NCBI GenBank assembly: GCA_005880075.1
Contig: VBJT01000102.1
Coordinates: forward strand, 3,123 to 9,994
Source: Chloroflexota bacterium
GTDB lineage: Bacteria > Chloroflexota > Dehalococcoidia > SM23-28-2 > RBG-16-64-32
Direction: 5' to 3'
DNA length: 6,872 nt
Both the position numbers and the translations under genes were made by a program. The notes under the pieces are model-generated. The model was not told the origin of the DNA. It searched no databases and worked only from the letters and a program-made list of their open reading frames with translations. Positions within the stretch are counted from its first letter, which is position 1, and every line of letters starts with the position of its first letter. Shown here one piece after another: positions 1 through 6,255 of this stretch.

Positions 1-680
1 GGGGCCGGTTACTGGTGGGAATAGAGTGCGGGAAGAACGTTTTTCACCAGCTCCATGGGGAGGATGTGTGGACGTGGCGCGCGCGCGACCCGCAGCTGAG
101 CCGGGCCTTCGACGATGCGATGACATCGCGGTCGATGATTAGCTCGCGGCAGGTAATAGCGGCATATGACTTCTCCCGCTTCGCGCTGATCGTGGACATC
201 GGCGGCGGGCGAGGCCGGTTCCTTGCCGACATCCTGGCCGCGAACCCCAGCGCTCGTGGGATTCTGTTTGATCAGCCCCACGTGGTATCGGACGAGTTGC
301 TAAAAGCTGAGGCTGTGGGCGATCGTGCCGAAGTAGCCCCCGGCAGCTTCTTCGAGTCGGTGCCTTCTGGCGGTGACGCGTACGTCCTGAAGGCGATCAT
401 CCACGATTGGGAAGACACCGAGTCCATCGCGATCCTGAAGAACGTGCGGAGGGCGATCATACCGCACGGCAAGCTGCTCTTGGTCGAGCAGGTGGTGGGC
501 CCGCCTAACGAGGGACCCGCAACCAAGTTCTCGGACCTCAACATGCTGGTCATGCCCGGCGGACGCGAGCGCACAGAGGAGGAGTTCGTCCGATTGTACG
601 AGGCGAGCGGGTTCCGGCTGGAGAAGGTGGTCCGCGCAATACCCGACGGAATGTGCTTGGTTGAAGGCATGCCGGTGTGA
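1..680 (+). CDS. SAM-dependent O-methyltransferase, COMT/hydroxyneurosporene-type (5' truncated by window edge)
   Basis: It would transfer a methyl group from S-adenosylmethionine to a hydroxyl on a small, often aromatic or polyketide, substrate in the cytoplasm. The frame is open from base 3, so the GTG at 15 is probably internal. The first visible residues match the stretch just before the SAM domain in this family, so roughly 100 residues, mainly the N-terminal dimerisation and substrate domain, lie outside the window. Counting from the GTG as residue 1, motif I is D61-I-G-G-G-R-G67 after a beta strand, and D86 in LFDQP is the expected ribose-binding acid. H130-D131-W132 with E133-D134 is the HDWxD signature whose His is the catalytic base in plant-type O-methyltransferases. 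KLLLVEQV (153-160) is the next core strand. The stop is TGA at 678-680. The substrate cannot be told from sequence. The only same-strand neighbour is a broken cyclase, so no pathway is suggested. Confidence 0.88.
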   Translation, partial: GRLLVGIECGKNVFHQLHGEDVWTWRARDPQLSRAFDDAMTSRSMISSRQVIAAYDFSRFALIVDIGGGRGRFLADILAANPSARGILFDQPHVVSDELLKAEAVGDRAEVAPGSFFESVPSGGDAYVLKAIIHDWEDTESIAILKNVRRAIIPHGKLLLVEQVVGPPNEGPATKFSDLNMLVMPGGRERTEEEFVRLYEASGFRLEKVVRAIPDGMCLVEGMPV

Positions 681-684
681 TGCG

Positions 685-708
685 GGCGGCCGGCCGATGA
701 CGGCCGCC
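685..708 (+). terminator. GC-rich hairpin just after the methyltransferase stop
   Basis: GGCGGCCG (685-692) and CGGCCGCC (701-708) form a perfect 8-bp stem with an 8-nt loop, starting 5 nt after the methyltransferase stop. No T-run follows, so it is not a textbook intrinsic terminator. It may work with Rho or protect the 3' end of the transcript. Its last two bases are shared with the next hairpin, so the two full stems cannot form together. Confidence 0.45.
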
Positions 709-726
709 GACGTTTCTGAACGTCGG
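707..726 (+). terminator. Second perfect hairpin after the methyltransferase
   Basis: CCGACGTT (707-714) and AACGTCGG (719-726) form a perfect 8-bp stem with a TCTG tetraloop. It abuts the 685-708 hairpin and shares bases 707-708 with it. Position and stem strength suggest transcript termination or 3' end processing of the methyltransferase mRNA. The downstream bases (ATCTTCAG) are only weakly T-rich. A protein-binding palindrome is the other possibility. Confidence 0.45.
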
Positions 727-863
727 ATCTTCAGTGAGTTCGCCGATCGAGGGTGCACTCGTGACAGGGCCGGCCGCTCGACGAGGCGGCTTACCGCGCG
801 ATCCAGGCTTCAATGTTCAATCACCTCAAACCGACCCGAGCGCGGGTTCAACGCCACGACTGA

Positions 864-1148
864 CGTGCGCAGCACCTCGAGAGCGCCCCAGAGCCGGTGA
901 AGGTTCGGATCGGCCTCCACTCCGGCGAGGTGATCAAGGAAGGCGAAGACTTCTTCGGGCGCAACGTAATCATGGCGGCGCGGGTAGCCTCGCAGGCACG
1001 CGGCGGCGAGATTCTGGCATCCGGTGTGGTGAAGGCTCTCGTAGCCGGATCTGACATTACATGGGGTGAGTTGAGGACGGTGGAACTCAAGGGCCTCTCA
1101 GGCGACCATGAAATCTGGGCGGTGGAGTGGGACTCCCAACAAAGTTGA
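864..1148 (+). pseudogene. Remnant of class III adenylate/guanylate cyclase (C-terminal half of catalytic domain)
   Basis: The frame is open from 864, just after an in-frame TGA at 861-863, to a TGA at 1146-1148, giving 94 residues. The text reads like the second half of a class III nucleotidyl cyclase domain: EPVKVRIGLHSGE, then DFFGRNVIMAAR, ARGGEILAS and VELKGLSGDHEIWAVEW. The Arg of the AAR segment, part of the transition-state-binding region, is kept. The first half of the domain is absent, including the FTDxxxST strand and the GDG turn that carry the two metal-binding Asp residues. It therefore cannot be an active cyclase alone. GTG at 897 could open an 83-residue product, but I see no Shine-Dalgarno sequence before it. 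The in-frame stretch 765-860 upstream is open but not recognisable as cyclase. I read this as a decayed gene. A short regulatory relic is possible but less likely. Confidence 0.7.
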
Positions 1149-1182
1149 CGCCGTAATTAAAATCGGGCTGATGGATCACATG

Positions 1183-1204
1183 CCGTGGTATCGTTACGCC
1201 ACGG
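1183..1204. terminator. Weak hairpin between cyclase remnant and tetR ends
   Basis: CCGTGG (1183-1188) and CCACGG (1199-1204) pair perfectly around a 10-nt loop that contains the TetR stop codon (1194-1196). It lies between two convergent reading frames, where a two-way terminator would be useful. There is no clean T-run on either side; the AT-rich stretch AATTAAAAT at 1155-1163 is 20 nt away. This is only a candidate. Confidence 0.25.
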
Positions 1205-1829
1205 TGCGCGGCGATTTCGCCCGACTCCGCTTGCGCCGCAGACCTCCGAGCAGCCGCTCGATGGCGCCGCCTACTTCGGCGCGGGCTGCTGCCTGATCGT
1301 CCGCACGGGCGATGAACAGCGCGCCTTCGCTGAGCGCCGCGCGCAGGATGTGGGCGAGCGGCTCGACCGGCTGCGGATCGATCAGCCTCTGGTCGATCGC
1401 GTTCTGGAGGCCCCGCCGGATCAGCGCGAGGCCGTAGCGCGCGATGTGACCGTGGGCCTCCCAGCCGAGCACCGTTGGCGCTTCGAGCAGCGCGATGCGC
1501 TGGACGGCCGGGTGCAAGCTGACATCGAGGAACGCCTGCGACGAGACAAGCACCTGCTGCCAGGCGTCCGTCTCGGCAGCGGTGCGGTTCTGGATCTCGG
1601 CAGCGATCTCGGCGGCGAGCGCCTGCTCGACTTCCTCGTAGACCGCGGCGAACAGGTCCTGCTTGCTGTCGAAGTAGTGGTAGAGCGGGCCGCGGGTAAC
1701 GCTCGCCCGCGCGGCGATCTCCTCCATCGATGCCTCGGCGAAGCCCCTCCGGGTAAACGTCTCCTTTGCCGCGTCGAGGAGGTCGCGGCGTGTCCGCTCG
1801 GACCGTTGTTGCTTAGCAGGCCTTGACAT
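1194..1829 (-). CDS. TetR/AcrR-family transcriptional repressor
   Basis: This is a 211-residue one-component regulator: it binds a palindromic operator as a dimer and lets go when a small ligand enters its C-terminal domain. The N-terminal TetR domain covers about residues 12-60, with the helix-turn-helix in the stretch from EASMEEIAA (32-40) through ASVTRGPLYHYF (42-53). The ending GPLYHYFDSKQDLF is the family hallmark. The C-terminal part contains HPAVQRIALLEAPTVLGWE (106-124), a pattern common in one large TetR subgroup of unknown ligands. The tail (198-208) is basic. I chose the ATG complementary to 1827-1829. The frame stays open further upstream, but that extra stretch would be translated through the operator and promoter and does not resemble the family. 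No strong Shine-Dalgarno site is visible. The gene diverges from the P450 operon, which is its likely target, and it probably represses itself. Confidence 0.92.
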   Translation of the reverse strand: MSRPAKQQRSERTRRDLLDAAKETFTRRGFAEASMEEIAARASVTRGPLYHYFDSKQDLFAAVYEEVEQALAAEIAAEIQNRTAAETDAWQQVLVSSQAFLDVSLHPAVQRIALLEAPTVLGWEAHGHIARYGLALIRRGLQNAIDQRLIDPQPVEPLAHILRAALSEGALFIARADDQAAARAEVGGAIERLLGGLRRKRSRAKSPRTVA

Positions 1830-1851
1830 CGCAGTCAGCGAATAATATACA
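1823..1851 (+). promoter_or_regulatory. Sigma70-type promoter of the P450-crotonase operon
   Basis: A perfect -35 box TTGACA (1823-1828) is followed after exactly 17 bp by TATACA (1846-1851), which matches the -10 consensus at its first four bases. Transcription would start near 1858 and leave a leader of about 45 nt before the P450 ATG. The -35 box overlaps the start codon of tetR on the other strand, and the -10 box lies inside the left arm of the palindrome, so a bound repressor would block RNA polymerase. The assignment is by eye. Confidence 0.6.
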
Positions 1852-1868
1852 TGCTGTATGTATATTAT
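1842..1868. promoter_or_regulatory. Probable TetR operator: 27-bp perfect inverted repeat
   Basis: ATAATATACAT (1842-1852) and ATGTATATTAT (1858-1868) are exact reverse complements separated by GCTGT. The site is AT-rich within GC-rich DNA and lies 12 nt before the tetR start and 35 nt before the P450 start. Size, symmetry and place in a divergent tetR intergenic region are what TetR-family operators show. It covers the -10 region of the P450 promoter. On the minus strand GATAAT (1869-1864) could be the tetR -10 box, although I find no good -35 box for it, so self-repression is likely too. An intrinsic terminator is unlikely because the site lies between divergent starts. Confidence 0.8.
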
Positions 1869-1903
1869 CAGGCGGAATTGACCAAACGAACTCCGCCGAA
1901 CCG

Positions 1904-3052
1904 ATGACCGAAGCCACCTCCGTAGACTGGCTGTCCCAGGAGTTCCTGGCCGACCCATACTCCCACTACAAGGCGCTGCGGGAGTCAGACCCCGTTCACT
2001 GGGACGAGGTGCGGCGCAGCTGGCTGCTCACCCGCTACCACGACATCGCGGCCGCCCTGCGGGACGACGACAACCTCTCCGCGGAGCAGGGGCCGGCCTT
2101 CTCAATGCTCGTCACCGACCCGCCCGACCACACGCGCCTGCGCTCGCTCGTCAGCAAAGCGTTCACGGCGCGCACCGTGCAGCAGCTGGACGGCCGCGTC
2201 CACGAGATCGTCGATCAGCTCCTCGACGCCGTCGCCGGGCGGGGCGAGATGGACGTCATCGCGGACTTCGCTTACCCGCTGCCGATCACGGTTATCGCCG
2301 AACTGATGGGCGTCGACCCCGAGCGGCGGGACTTCTTTCGGCAGGCGTCGCAGAAGATCGCCGTCGCGCTGGGGCCGATTACCGATCCGGCTGTCGCAAT
2401 GAGCGCCTTCGAGGGCCGCACTCAACTGCTGCAGTACTTCGATGAGCTGATCGCCAAGCGAAGAACCGACCCGCGCGATGACCTGATCAGCGCGCTGCTG
2501 GCAGCGGAGGACCGGGGCGATTTCCTCAGCCATCAAGAGCTGCTCGGAATGCTGCTCCTGCTGCTCGTCGGCGGGCACGAGACGACCGTGAACCTTATCG
2601 CCAACGGCGTACTCGCCCTTCTCCGGAACCCCGATCAACTAGGCGTACTACGGACGGAGGACGGCATTGAGAAGCGCGCGGTCGAAGAGCTTCTCCGCTA
2701 CGACTCCCCGGTGCAATACAGCGGGCGTGTCGCCCGGAACGACTTCGAATTGGGCGGGAAGACGGTCCGGGCGGGAGACGGCGTGCGCGTGATCGTAGCG
2801 GCGGCCAACCGCGACCCGGAGGTCTTTGCGGAGCCCGATCGGCTAGACCTGCGTCGCGACCCTTGTCCGCACCTTGCATTCGGGTCCGGCATCCACTTCT
2901 GCCTCGGTGCGCAGCTAGCGCGCCTCGAGGGCCGGATCGCGATCTCAGCCGCTGTCCGCCGCTTCCCGGCGCTGCGGCTGGCGAACGAGGACCTGCGTTG
3001 GCGCCCCGCGCCGGTCCTGCGCGGTCTGGAAGCCCTGCCTGTTACGTTTTAA
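1904..3052 (+). CDS. Cytochrome P450 (soluble bacterial class I type)
   Basis: This is a 382-residue heme monooxygenase that inserts one oxygen atom from O2 into an organic substrate in the cytoplasm, using electrons from a ferredoxin and its reductase, neither of which is encoded here. The length fits soluble bacterial P450s (about 400), and there is no membrane anchor. Visible landmarks are DPPDHTRLR (72-80), with H76 and R80 for the heme propionates; the I-helix GGHETT (223-228), with the acid-alcohol pair E226-T227 for oxygen activation; the K-helix E262-L-L-R265; and the heme loop FGSGIHFCLG (326-335), with C333 as iron ligand. All key residues are present. I chose ATG 1904 because the frame upstream runs through the operator and the predicted transcription start and holds no other usable start. 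No clear Shine-Dalgarno is seen. The style is like CYP105/CYP107-type enzymes, but the substrate is unknown. It is first in an operon with the crotonase gene. Confidence 0.95.
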   Translation: MTEATSVDWLSQEFLADPYSHYKALRESDPVHWDEVRRSWLLTRYHDIAAALRDDDNLSAEQGPAFSMLVTDPPDHTRLRSLVSKAFTARTVQQLDGRVHEIVDQLLDAVAGRGEMDVIADFAYPLPITVIAELMGVDPERRDFFRQASQKIAVALGPITDPAVAMSAFEGRTQLLQYFDELIAKRRTDPRDDLISALLAAEDRGDFLSHQELLGMLLLLLVGGHETTVNLIANGVLALLRNPDQLGVLRTEDGIEKRAVEELLRYDSPVQYSGRVARNDFELGGKTVRAGDGVRVIVAAANRDPEVFAEPDRLDLRRDPCPHLAFGSGIHFCLGAQLARLEGRIAISAAVRRFPALRLANEDLRWRPAPVLRGLEALPVTF

Positions 3053-3063
3053 GACGGACCGAG

Positions 3064-3070
3064 AAGGAGG
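3064..3070 (+). promoter_or_regulatory. Strong ribosome binding site of the crotonase gene
   Basis: AAGGAGG lies 6 nt before the ATG at 3077, within the 24-nt gap after the P450 stop. It is the only strong Shine-Dalgarno site I see in the window. It fixes the crotonase start and suggests that this second gene is well translated from the shared mRNA. Confidence 0.85.
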
Positions 3071-3076
3071 ATTCGA

Positions 3077-3847
3077 ATGACGGTGCGCTATGAGACCGAC
3101 GGCCCGATAGCGATTGTGACGATCGACCGGCTGGACGTCGCCAACGCGGTTGACGCGGAGACGGCGGCGCGGCTGGTCGAGGCGTTCGAAAAGTTCGACG
3201 CCGCCCCCGATCTTTCGGTCGCGATTCTCACCGGTGCCGGCGGGAAGTTCTCAGCCGGCGGCGACCTGAAGGCGATGATGGAGGGCCGTGGTATCACCGT
3301 CCGTCCGGACGGGCCGGGTCCGCTCGGCCCGACGCGCATGATGCTCTCGAAGCCCGTCATCGCCGCCGTCGAGGGACACGCTGTGGCGGGTGGTCTCGAA
3401 CTTGCGCTCTGGTGCGACCTGCGCGTCGCCGCGCGTGATGCCATCTTCGGCGTCTATTGCCGGCGCTGGGGCATCCCGCTCTGCGACGGTGGGACCGTCC
3501 GCCTGCCCCGCCTCATCGGCCAGAGCCACGCCCTTGACATGATCCTTACCGGCCGGGGCGTCAGCGGGGAGGAAGCGGCGCGCATCGGCCTCGTCAACCG
3601 GCTGTGCGAGCCGGGCGAGGCGCTCGAGACAGCGCGAAGGCTTGCTGTCACACTCGCTCGGCTGCCGCAGGCATGCCTTCGCTCCGACCGGAGGTCCATG
3701 TACGAGCAGTGGGAGACGGGTCTCGCTGCGGCCCTCCGGCGGGAAAGCGAGCTGGGACTCGAAGTGATCGGCTCAGGCGAAGTTGCCAGAGGCCTCACCC
3801 ACTGGCGTAGCGGCGCCTGGAACTACTCGGACTTCGTCGAAAGATAG
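3077..3847 (+). CDS. Enoyl-CoA hydratase/isomerase (crotonase) family protein with altered active site
   Basis: This is a 256-residue crotonase-fold protein, the usual family length, expected to bind an acyl-CoA in the cytoplasm. The CoA and oxyanion-hole loops are present: KFSAGGDLK (57-65) and EGHAVAGGLELALWCDLRVA (99-118). E108 aligns with catalytic Glu144 of rat mitochondrial enoyl-CoA hydratase. The segment FGVYCRRWGIPLCDGGT (124-140) aligns without gaps to the family's FGxPE...GGT stretch and places C128 where the second catalytic Glu (Glu164) should be. Standard hydration of a double bond is therefore doubtful; isomerase, hydrolase or other crotonase chemistry is possible. From memory, a crotonase subgroup carries this FGV-x-CRRWG form, so it looks like a family trait and not local decay. 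The gene follows the P450 by 24 nt with a strong ribosome site, so the two are likely cotranscribed and may act on one substrate. It ends 17 nt from the convergent PBP gene. Confidence 0.92.
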   Translation: MTVRYETDGPIAIVTIDRLDVANAVDAETAARLVEAFEKFDAAPDLSVAILTGAGGKFSAGGDLKAMMEGRGITVRPDGPGPLGPTRMMLSKPVIAAVEGHAVAGGLELALWCDLRVAARDAIFGVYCRRWGIPLCDGGTVRLPRLIGQSHALDMILTGRGVSGEEAARIGLVNRLCEPGEALETARRLAVTLARLPQACLRSDRRSMYEQWETGLAAALRRESELGLEVIGSGEVARGLTHWRSGAWNYSDFVER

Positions 3848-3864
3848 CCGGAACGCGGGGGAGC

Positions 3865-6255
3865 CTACTGACGCGGGCGCGGGCTCGCTTCCGGAGTGGG
3901 TGTCTCGCTCGCTTCCGGACTGGGCGAGGCTTGCGGCGTCGACGAGGGGCTAGGTGCCGCCTCCGGTGTGGCCGTTGCCGGTGGCGCCGTTACGTTCGGG
4001 GTAGCGGCGGAGGTAGCGGCGGGCGTTGCCGCTGGGGTCGGCTCAGGCGTGGCCTCCGAACCGCCACTGCTGGACGGCTTGCAAGCGCCGGGCTTGGATG
4101 GGTTCTGGCCCTCGCGGAAGAGGTCGACCGAATCGCCGCACTTTTTGGGGTTGACGTCGGGCGGCCGGTCGAATTGACGCGGCGGCGCTTTGAGCATTGC
4201 GTGCGCTTCTAGCATAAAGCGCTTCCAGATCGGGCCCGTATTCGAGGAACTGAAGGTATCGGGCGACATCGGGGTGTCATCAGCGTTGCCCACCCAGACG
4301 CCGGCAGCGAGGTCGCGGCTGTAGCCAAGCACGACTCCGTCCCGGAACTTCTCGCTCGTCCCCGTCTTGACCGCGGCCGGGCGGTCGATCGTCAGGTTCG
4401 ACCACTTCGCCCCGTCCTTCGAGAGAATATCGGTAAGCATGTACGCATACGCCGGTTCGACGGCCTTGCGCTCGTCGGGCTTTGAGTACTCGTAGATCAC
4501 CTGGCCGCTCGCGTCCTGGATTTTGAGCACGGACACAGGGTCGAGCTGGCGAAAGCCGTCGGGCAGGCCTTCCGAACTCTGTCGGCCGCGCATCATGCCG
4601 TTATTGGCGAGCGCGCTGAAGGCGTAGGTCATGTCGACCAGCTTCACTTCGCAGGCCCCCAGGGTAATGGCCGGGCCACAGTTGTCCTCCTTCAGGTCGG
4701 CAATGCCCAGCTGGTGAGCCGTCGCCCGCATGTCGTCTACGCCAACGTCCATCACTGTCCGGACGGCCGCAGTGTTGACCGATTCGGAAAGGGCTTTGCG
4801 GACGGTGATCTTGCCCAGGTACTTCGAGTTCCAGTTGTTGACCTGCGTCGAAGGGTCGCCGGAGACGAGCGTCAGCGGCTCGTCTTGAACGTAAGTCGAA
4901 GTGGTCCAGCCTTTCTCGAAAGCCGTCAGATACGTGAACACCTTCATGGCCGAGCCATGCGATTGTTGCGACGAGGCGATGTCAACCTGGCCGCTAATAT
5001 CGTCGCGGAAGTAATTGCGGCTGCCGACGTATGTGAGGACTTGTCCAGTCTCCGGATGGATTGCCACAAGCGAGCCATTATGCCCGTTGGATTTCTCTTC
5101 GCTTTTGGCCAACTCTTCTTCGACGATGCGCTCGCCGAGAGCCTGGAGGTTGAGGTCGAGCGTCGTCGTGATCTTCAGCCCGCCGCGGCCGACGACGCTA
5201 TCGCAGGAGATGTCTTTCGGGGGTTTGAATAGCCCTGCGGCGCACATCTTCGCCACTTGGTTCTCGACAAAGAACACGAAATGAGGCGCTTTCACGTCAA
5301 ACTGCGTGCCGACGTAATTCAGCGGCTGGGCCTTCGCCGCCTCGAACTCCTCCGGCTTCACACTGACGATCTCCTTGATCTCGCCGGCGTGGTCGCGCAT
5401 CAGGTCGAGGACCTGGAGTTGACGCGCCTTTGCGCTGTCTCTGTTCTCGACGACAGCCGGGCTGTACGCACCGGGCGCCTGCGGCAGGCCGGCGAGCAAC
5501 GCGGCCTCCGCCAGGGTCAGGTCTTCGGCGCTCTTACCGAAATACACCCGCGCGGCCGCCTCAGCGCCGTATGCCGAATGACCGTAGTACACCTGGTTGA
5601 GGTACCACTCGAGGATCTGTCGGTCGCTGTAACGTCGCTTGAGCTCGAGCGCGATTGCCGTCTCCTTCAGCTTGCGCGACAGGCTGCGGTCGGAGCGCTC
5701 GGCCGGGTCGACGTACACATTGCGGGCGAGCTGCTGCGTGATCGAGCTACCTCCGCTTCCCGAGAAGAACCCCGGCCCGAAGGGTGTGAGGTTTTCGAAT
5801 GCCGCCCTCGCGAGGCCACGGAAATTGACGCCCGGATTGCCGAAGAAGCTCGGATCTTCCGTCGCGACAGTCGCCGCCACAAGGAAAGCGGAGATGTGGT
5901 CGAGCGAAACGGGATTGCGGACGCCTTGCAGCGGGTCGGTAAACTGGTATAGCTCCGTGTCCCCGGTCCGATCGTAGGCGGTGCTTGACCCCGCACCGCT
6001 GGCTGCGATCGCCTCGTTCGGCGGCTCGAGGCCGCGCGTGTACGACCAGTATACGAGGAAGAACGAGGCCACCAGTGCGAGAAGGAAGAACCCGGCGACG
6101 TGGGCGGCATCGTGCAATAGCGCCCTGCCGTTGAAGGGCGAGCGCCCGCCTCTGCCGTGGACGGTGAAGCCTCCTCCGTCCTCCGCGGTCCAGGCATCCG
6201 ATACGTTGTCTGCGAGCGACTCACGCCGACGCTCGATGGGAGGTCTCGGCTGCAT
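3865..6255 (-). CDS. Bifunctional class A penicillin-binding protein (PBP1A-like; GT51 + transpeptidase)
   Basis: This 796-residue cell-wall synthase polymerises lipid II into glycan strands and cross-links the peptides outside the membrane. Order: a cytoplasmic tail (1-50); one membrane helix (about 52-71); the GT51 glycosyltransferase (about 105-265), with catalytic-type E133-D134 in ATEDPSFF, GGSSITQQLARN (168-179), KLKETAIALELKRRYS (195-210) and LAEAALLAGLPQAP (248-261); then the transpeptidase (about 390-685), with S435-A-M-K438 (nucleophile and base), S492-V-N494 and K630-T-G-T633. All three penicillin-binding motifs are intact. The usual His of EDxxFxxHxG is N140 (FFGNPGV), and the residue after K438 is Val instead of the common Pro. 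Six cysteines form three close pairs outside the membrane. Residues 734-796 are a low-complexity tail. ATG at 6253-6255 gives a sensible N-terminus, though no Shine-Dalgarno is evident. It converges on the crotonase gene. Confidence 0.96.
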   Translation of the reverse strand: MQPRPPIERRRESLADNVSDAWTAEDGGGFTVHGRGGRSPFNGRALLHDAAHVAGFFLLALVASFFLVYWSYTRGLEPPNEAIAASGAGSSTAYDRTGDTELYQFTDPLQGVRNPVSLDHISAFLVAATVATEDPSFFGNPGVNFRGLARAAFENLTPFGPGFFSGSGGSSITQQLARNVYVDPAERSDRSLSRKLKETAIALELKRRYSDRQILEWYLNQVYYGHSAYGAEAAARVYFGKSAEDLTLAEAALLAGLPQAPGAYSPAVVENRDSAKARQLQVLDLMRDHAGEIKEIVSVKPEEFEAAKAQPLNYVGTQFDVKAPHFVFFVENQVAKMCAAGLFKPPKDISCDSVVGRGGLKITTTLDLNLQALGERIVEEELAKSEEKSNGHNGSLVAIHPETGQVLTYVGSRNYFRDDISGQVDIASSQQSHGSAMKVFTYLTAFEKGWTTSTYVQDEPLTLVSGDPSTQVNNWNSKYLGKITVRKALSESVNTAAVRTVMDVGVDDMRATAHQLGIADLKEDNCGPAITLGACEVKLVDMTYAFSALANNGMMRGRQSSEGLPDGFRQLDPVSVLKIQDASGQVIYEYSKPDERKAVEPAYAYMLTDILSKDGAKWSNLTIDRPAAVKTGTSEKFRDGVVLGYSRDLAAGVWVGNADDTPMSPDTFSSSNTGPIWKRFMLEAHAMLKAPPRQFDRPPDVNPKKCGDSVDLFREGQNPSKPGACKPSSSGGSEATPEPTPAATPAATSAATPNVTAPPATATPEAAPSPSSTPQASPSPEASETPTPEASPRPRQ
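3868..4056 (-). repeat. Low-complexity Pro/Thr/Ala/Glu tail of the PBP
   Basis: Codons 734-796 of the PBP encode an irregular repeat of ATPEPTPAAT-like units that turns Ser/Pro/Glu-rich near the end. It has no predicted fold and follows the last cysteine pair of the ectodomain, so it probably extends into or along the wall. The DNA is correspondingly GCC/GGC-rich and produces long spurious open frames on the plus strand. Such a tract can change length by slippage. Confidence 0.7.

Noticed and set aside
760..870. Stretches reading D-x-x-G-x-S-T-x-x-L-T in two plus-strand frames, like the N-terminal cyclase motif FTDxxGSTxLT
   Set aside because: They occur in two different frames, each with a spacing error, lack the FT before the Asp, and lie too close to the VRIGLH segment. 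I take them as chance in GC-rich DNA.
1185..1826. Long plus-strand open frame (213 codons) over tetR
   Set aside because: It is antisense to a clear TetR gene, resembles no family, and arises from high-GC codon bias.
1842..1868. Palindrome as an intrinsic terminator or mobile-element end
   Set aside because: It sits between two divergent starts, is AT-rich in the stem, has no T-run and no flanking duplication or transposase gene.
1823..1903. P450 start at 1823
   Set aside because: The extra 27 residues would be encoded by the promoter and operator, upstream of the predicted transcript start. ATG 1904 begins a normal P450 N-terminus.
1830..1958. N-terminal extension of TetR by 43 residues
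   Set aside because: It would put coding sequence through the palindrome and divergent promoter. The TetR family normally begins a few residues before the HTH domain, as at the ATG at 1829.
3848..3864. Terminator between the convergent crotonase and PBP genes
   Set aside because: Only 17 nt separate the stops and I see no stem within them; any terminator must lie inside the opposite gene or use Rho.
3896..5977. Several plus-strand open frames of 89-231 codons opposite the PBP gene
   Set aside because: They are low-complexity or Arg-rich shadows of the PBP reading frame without ribosome sites or recognisable domains.
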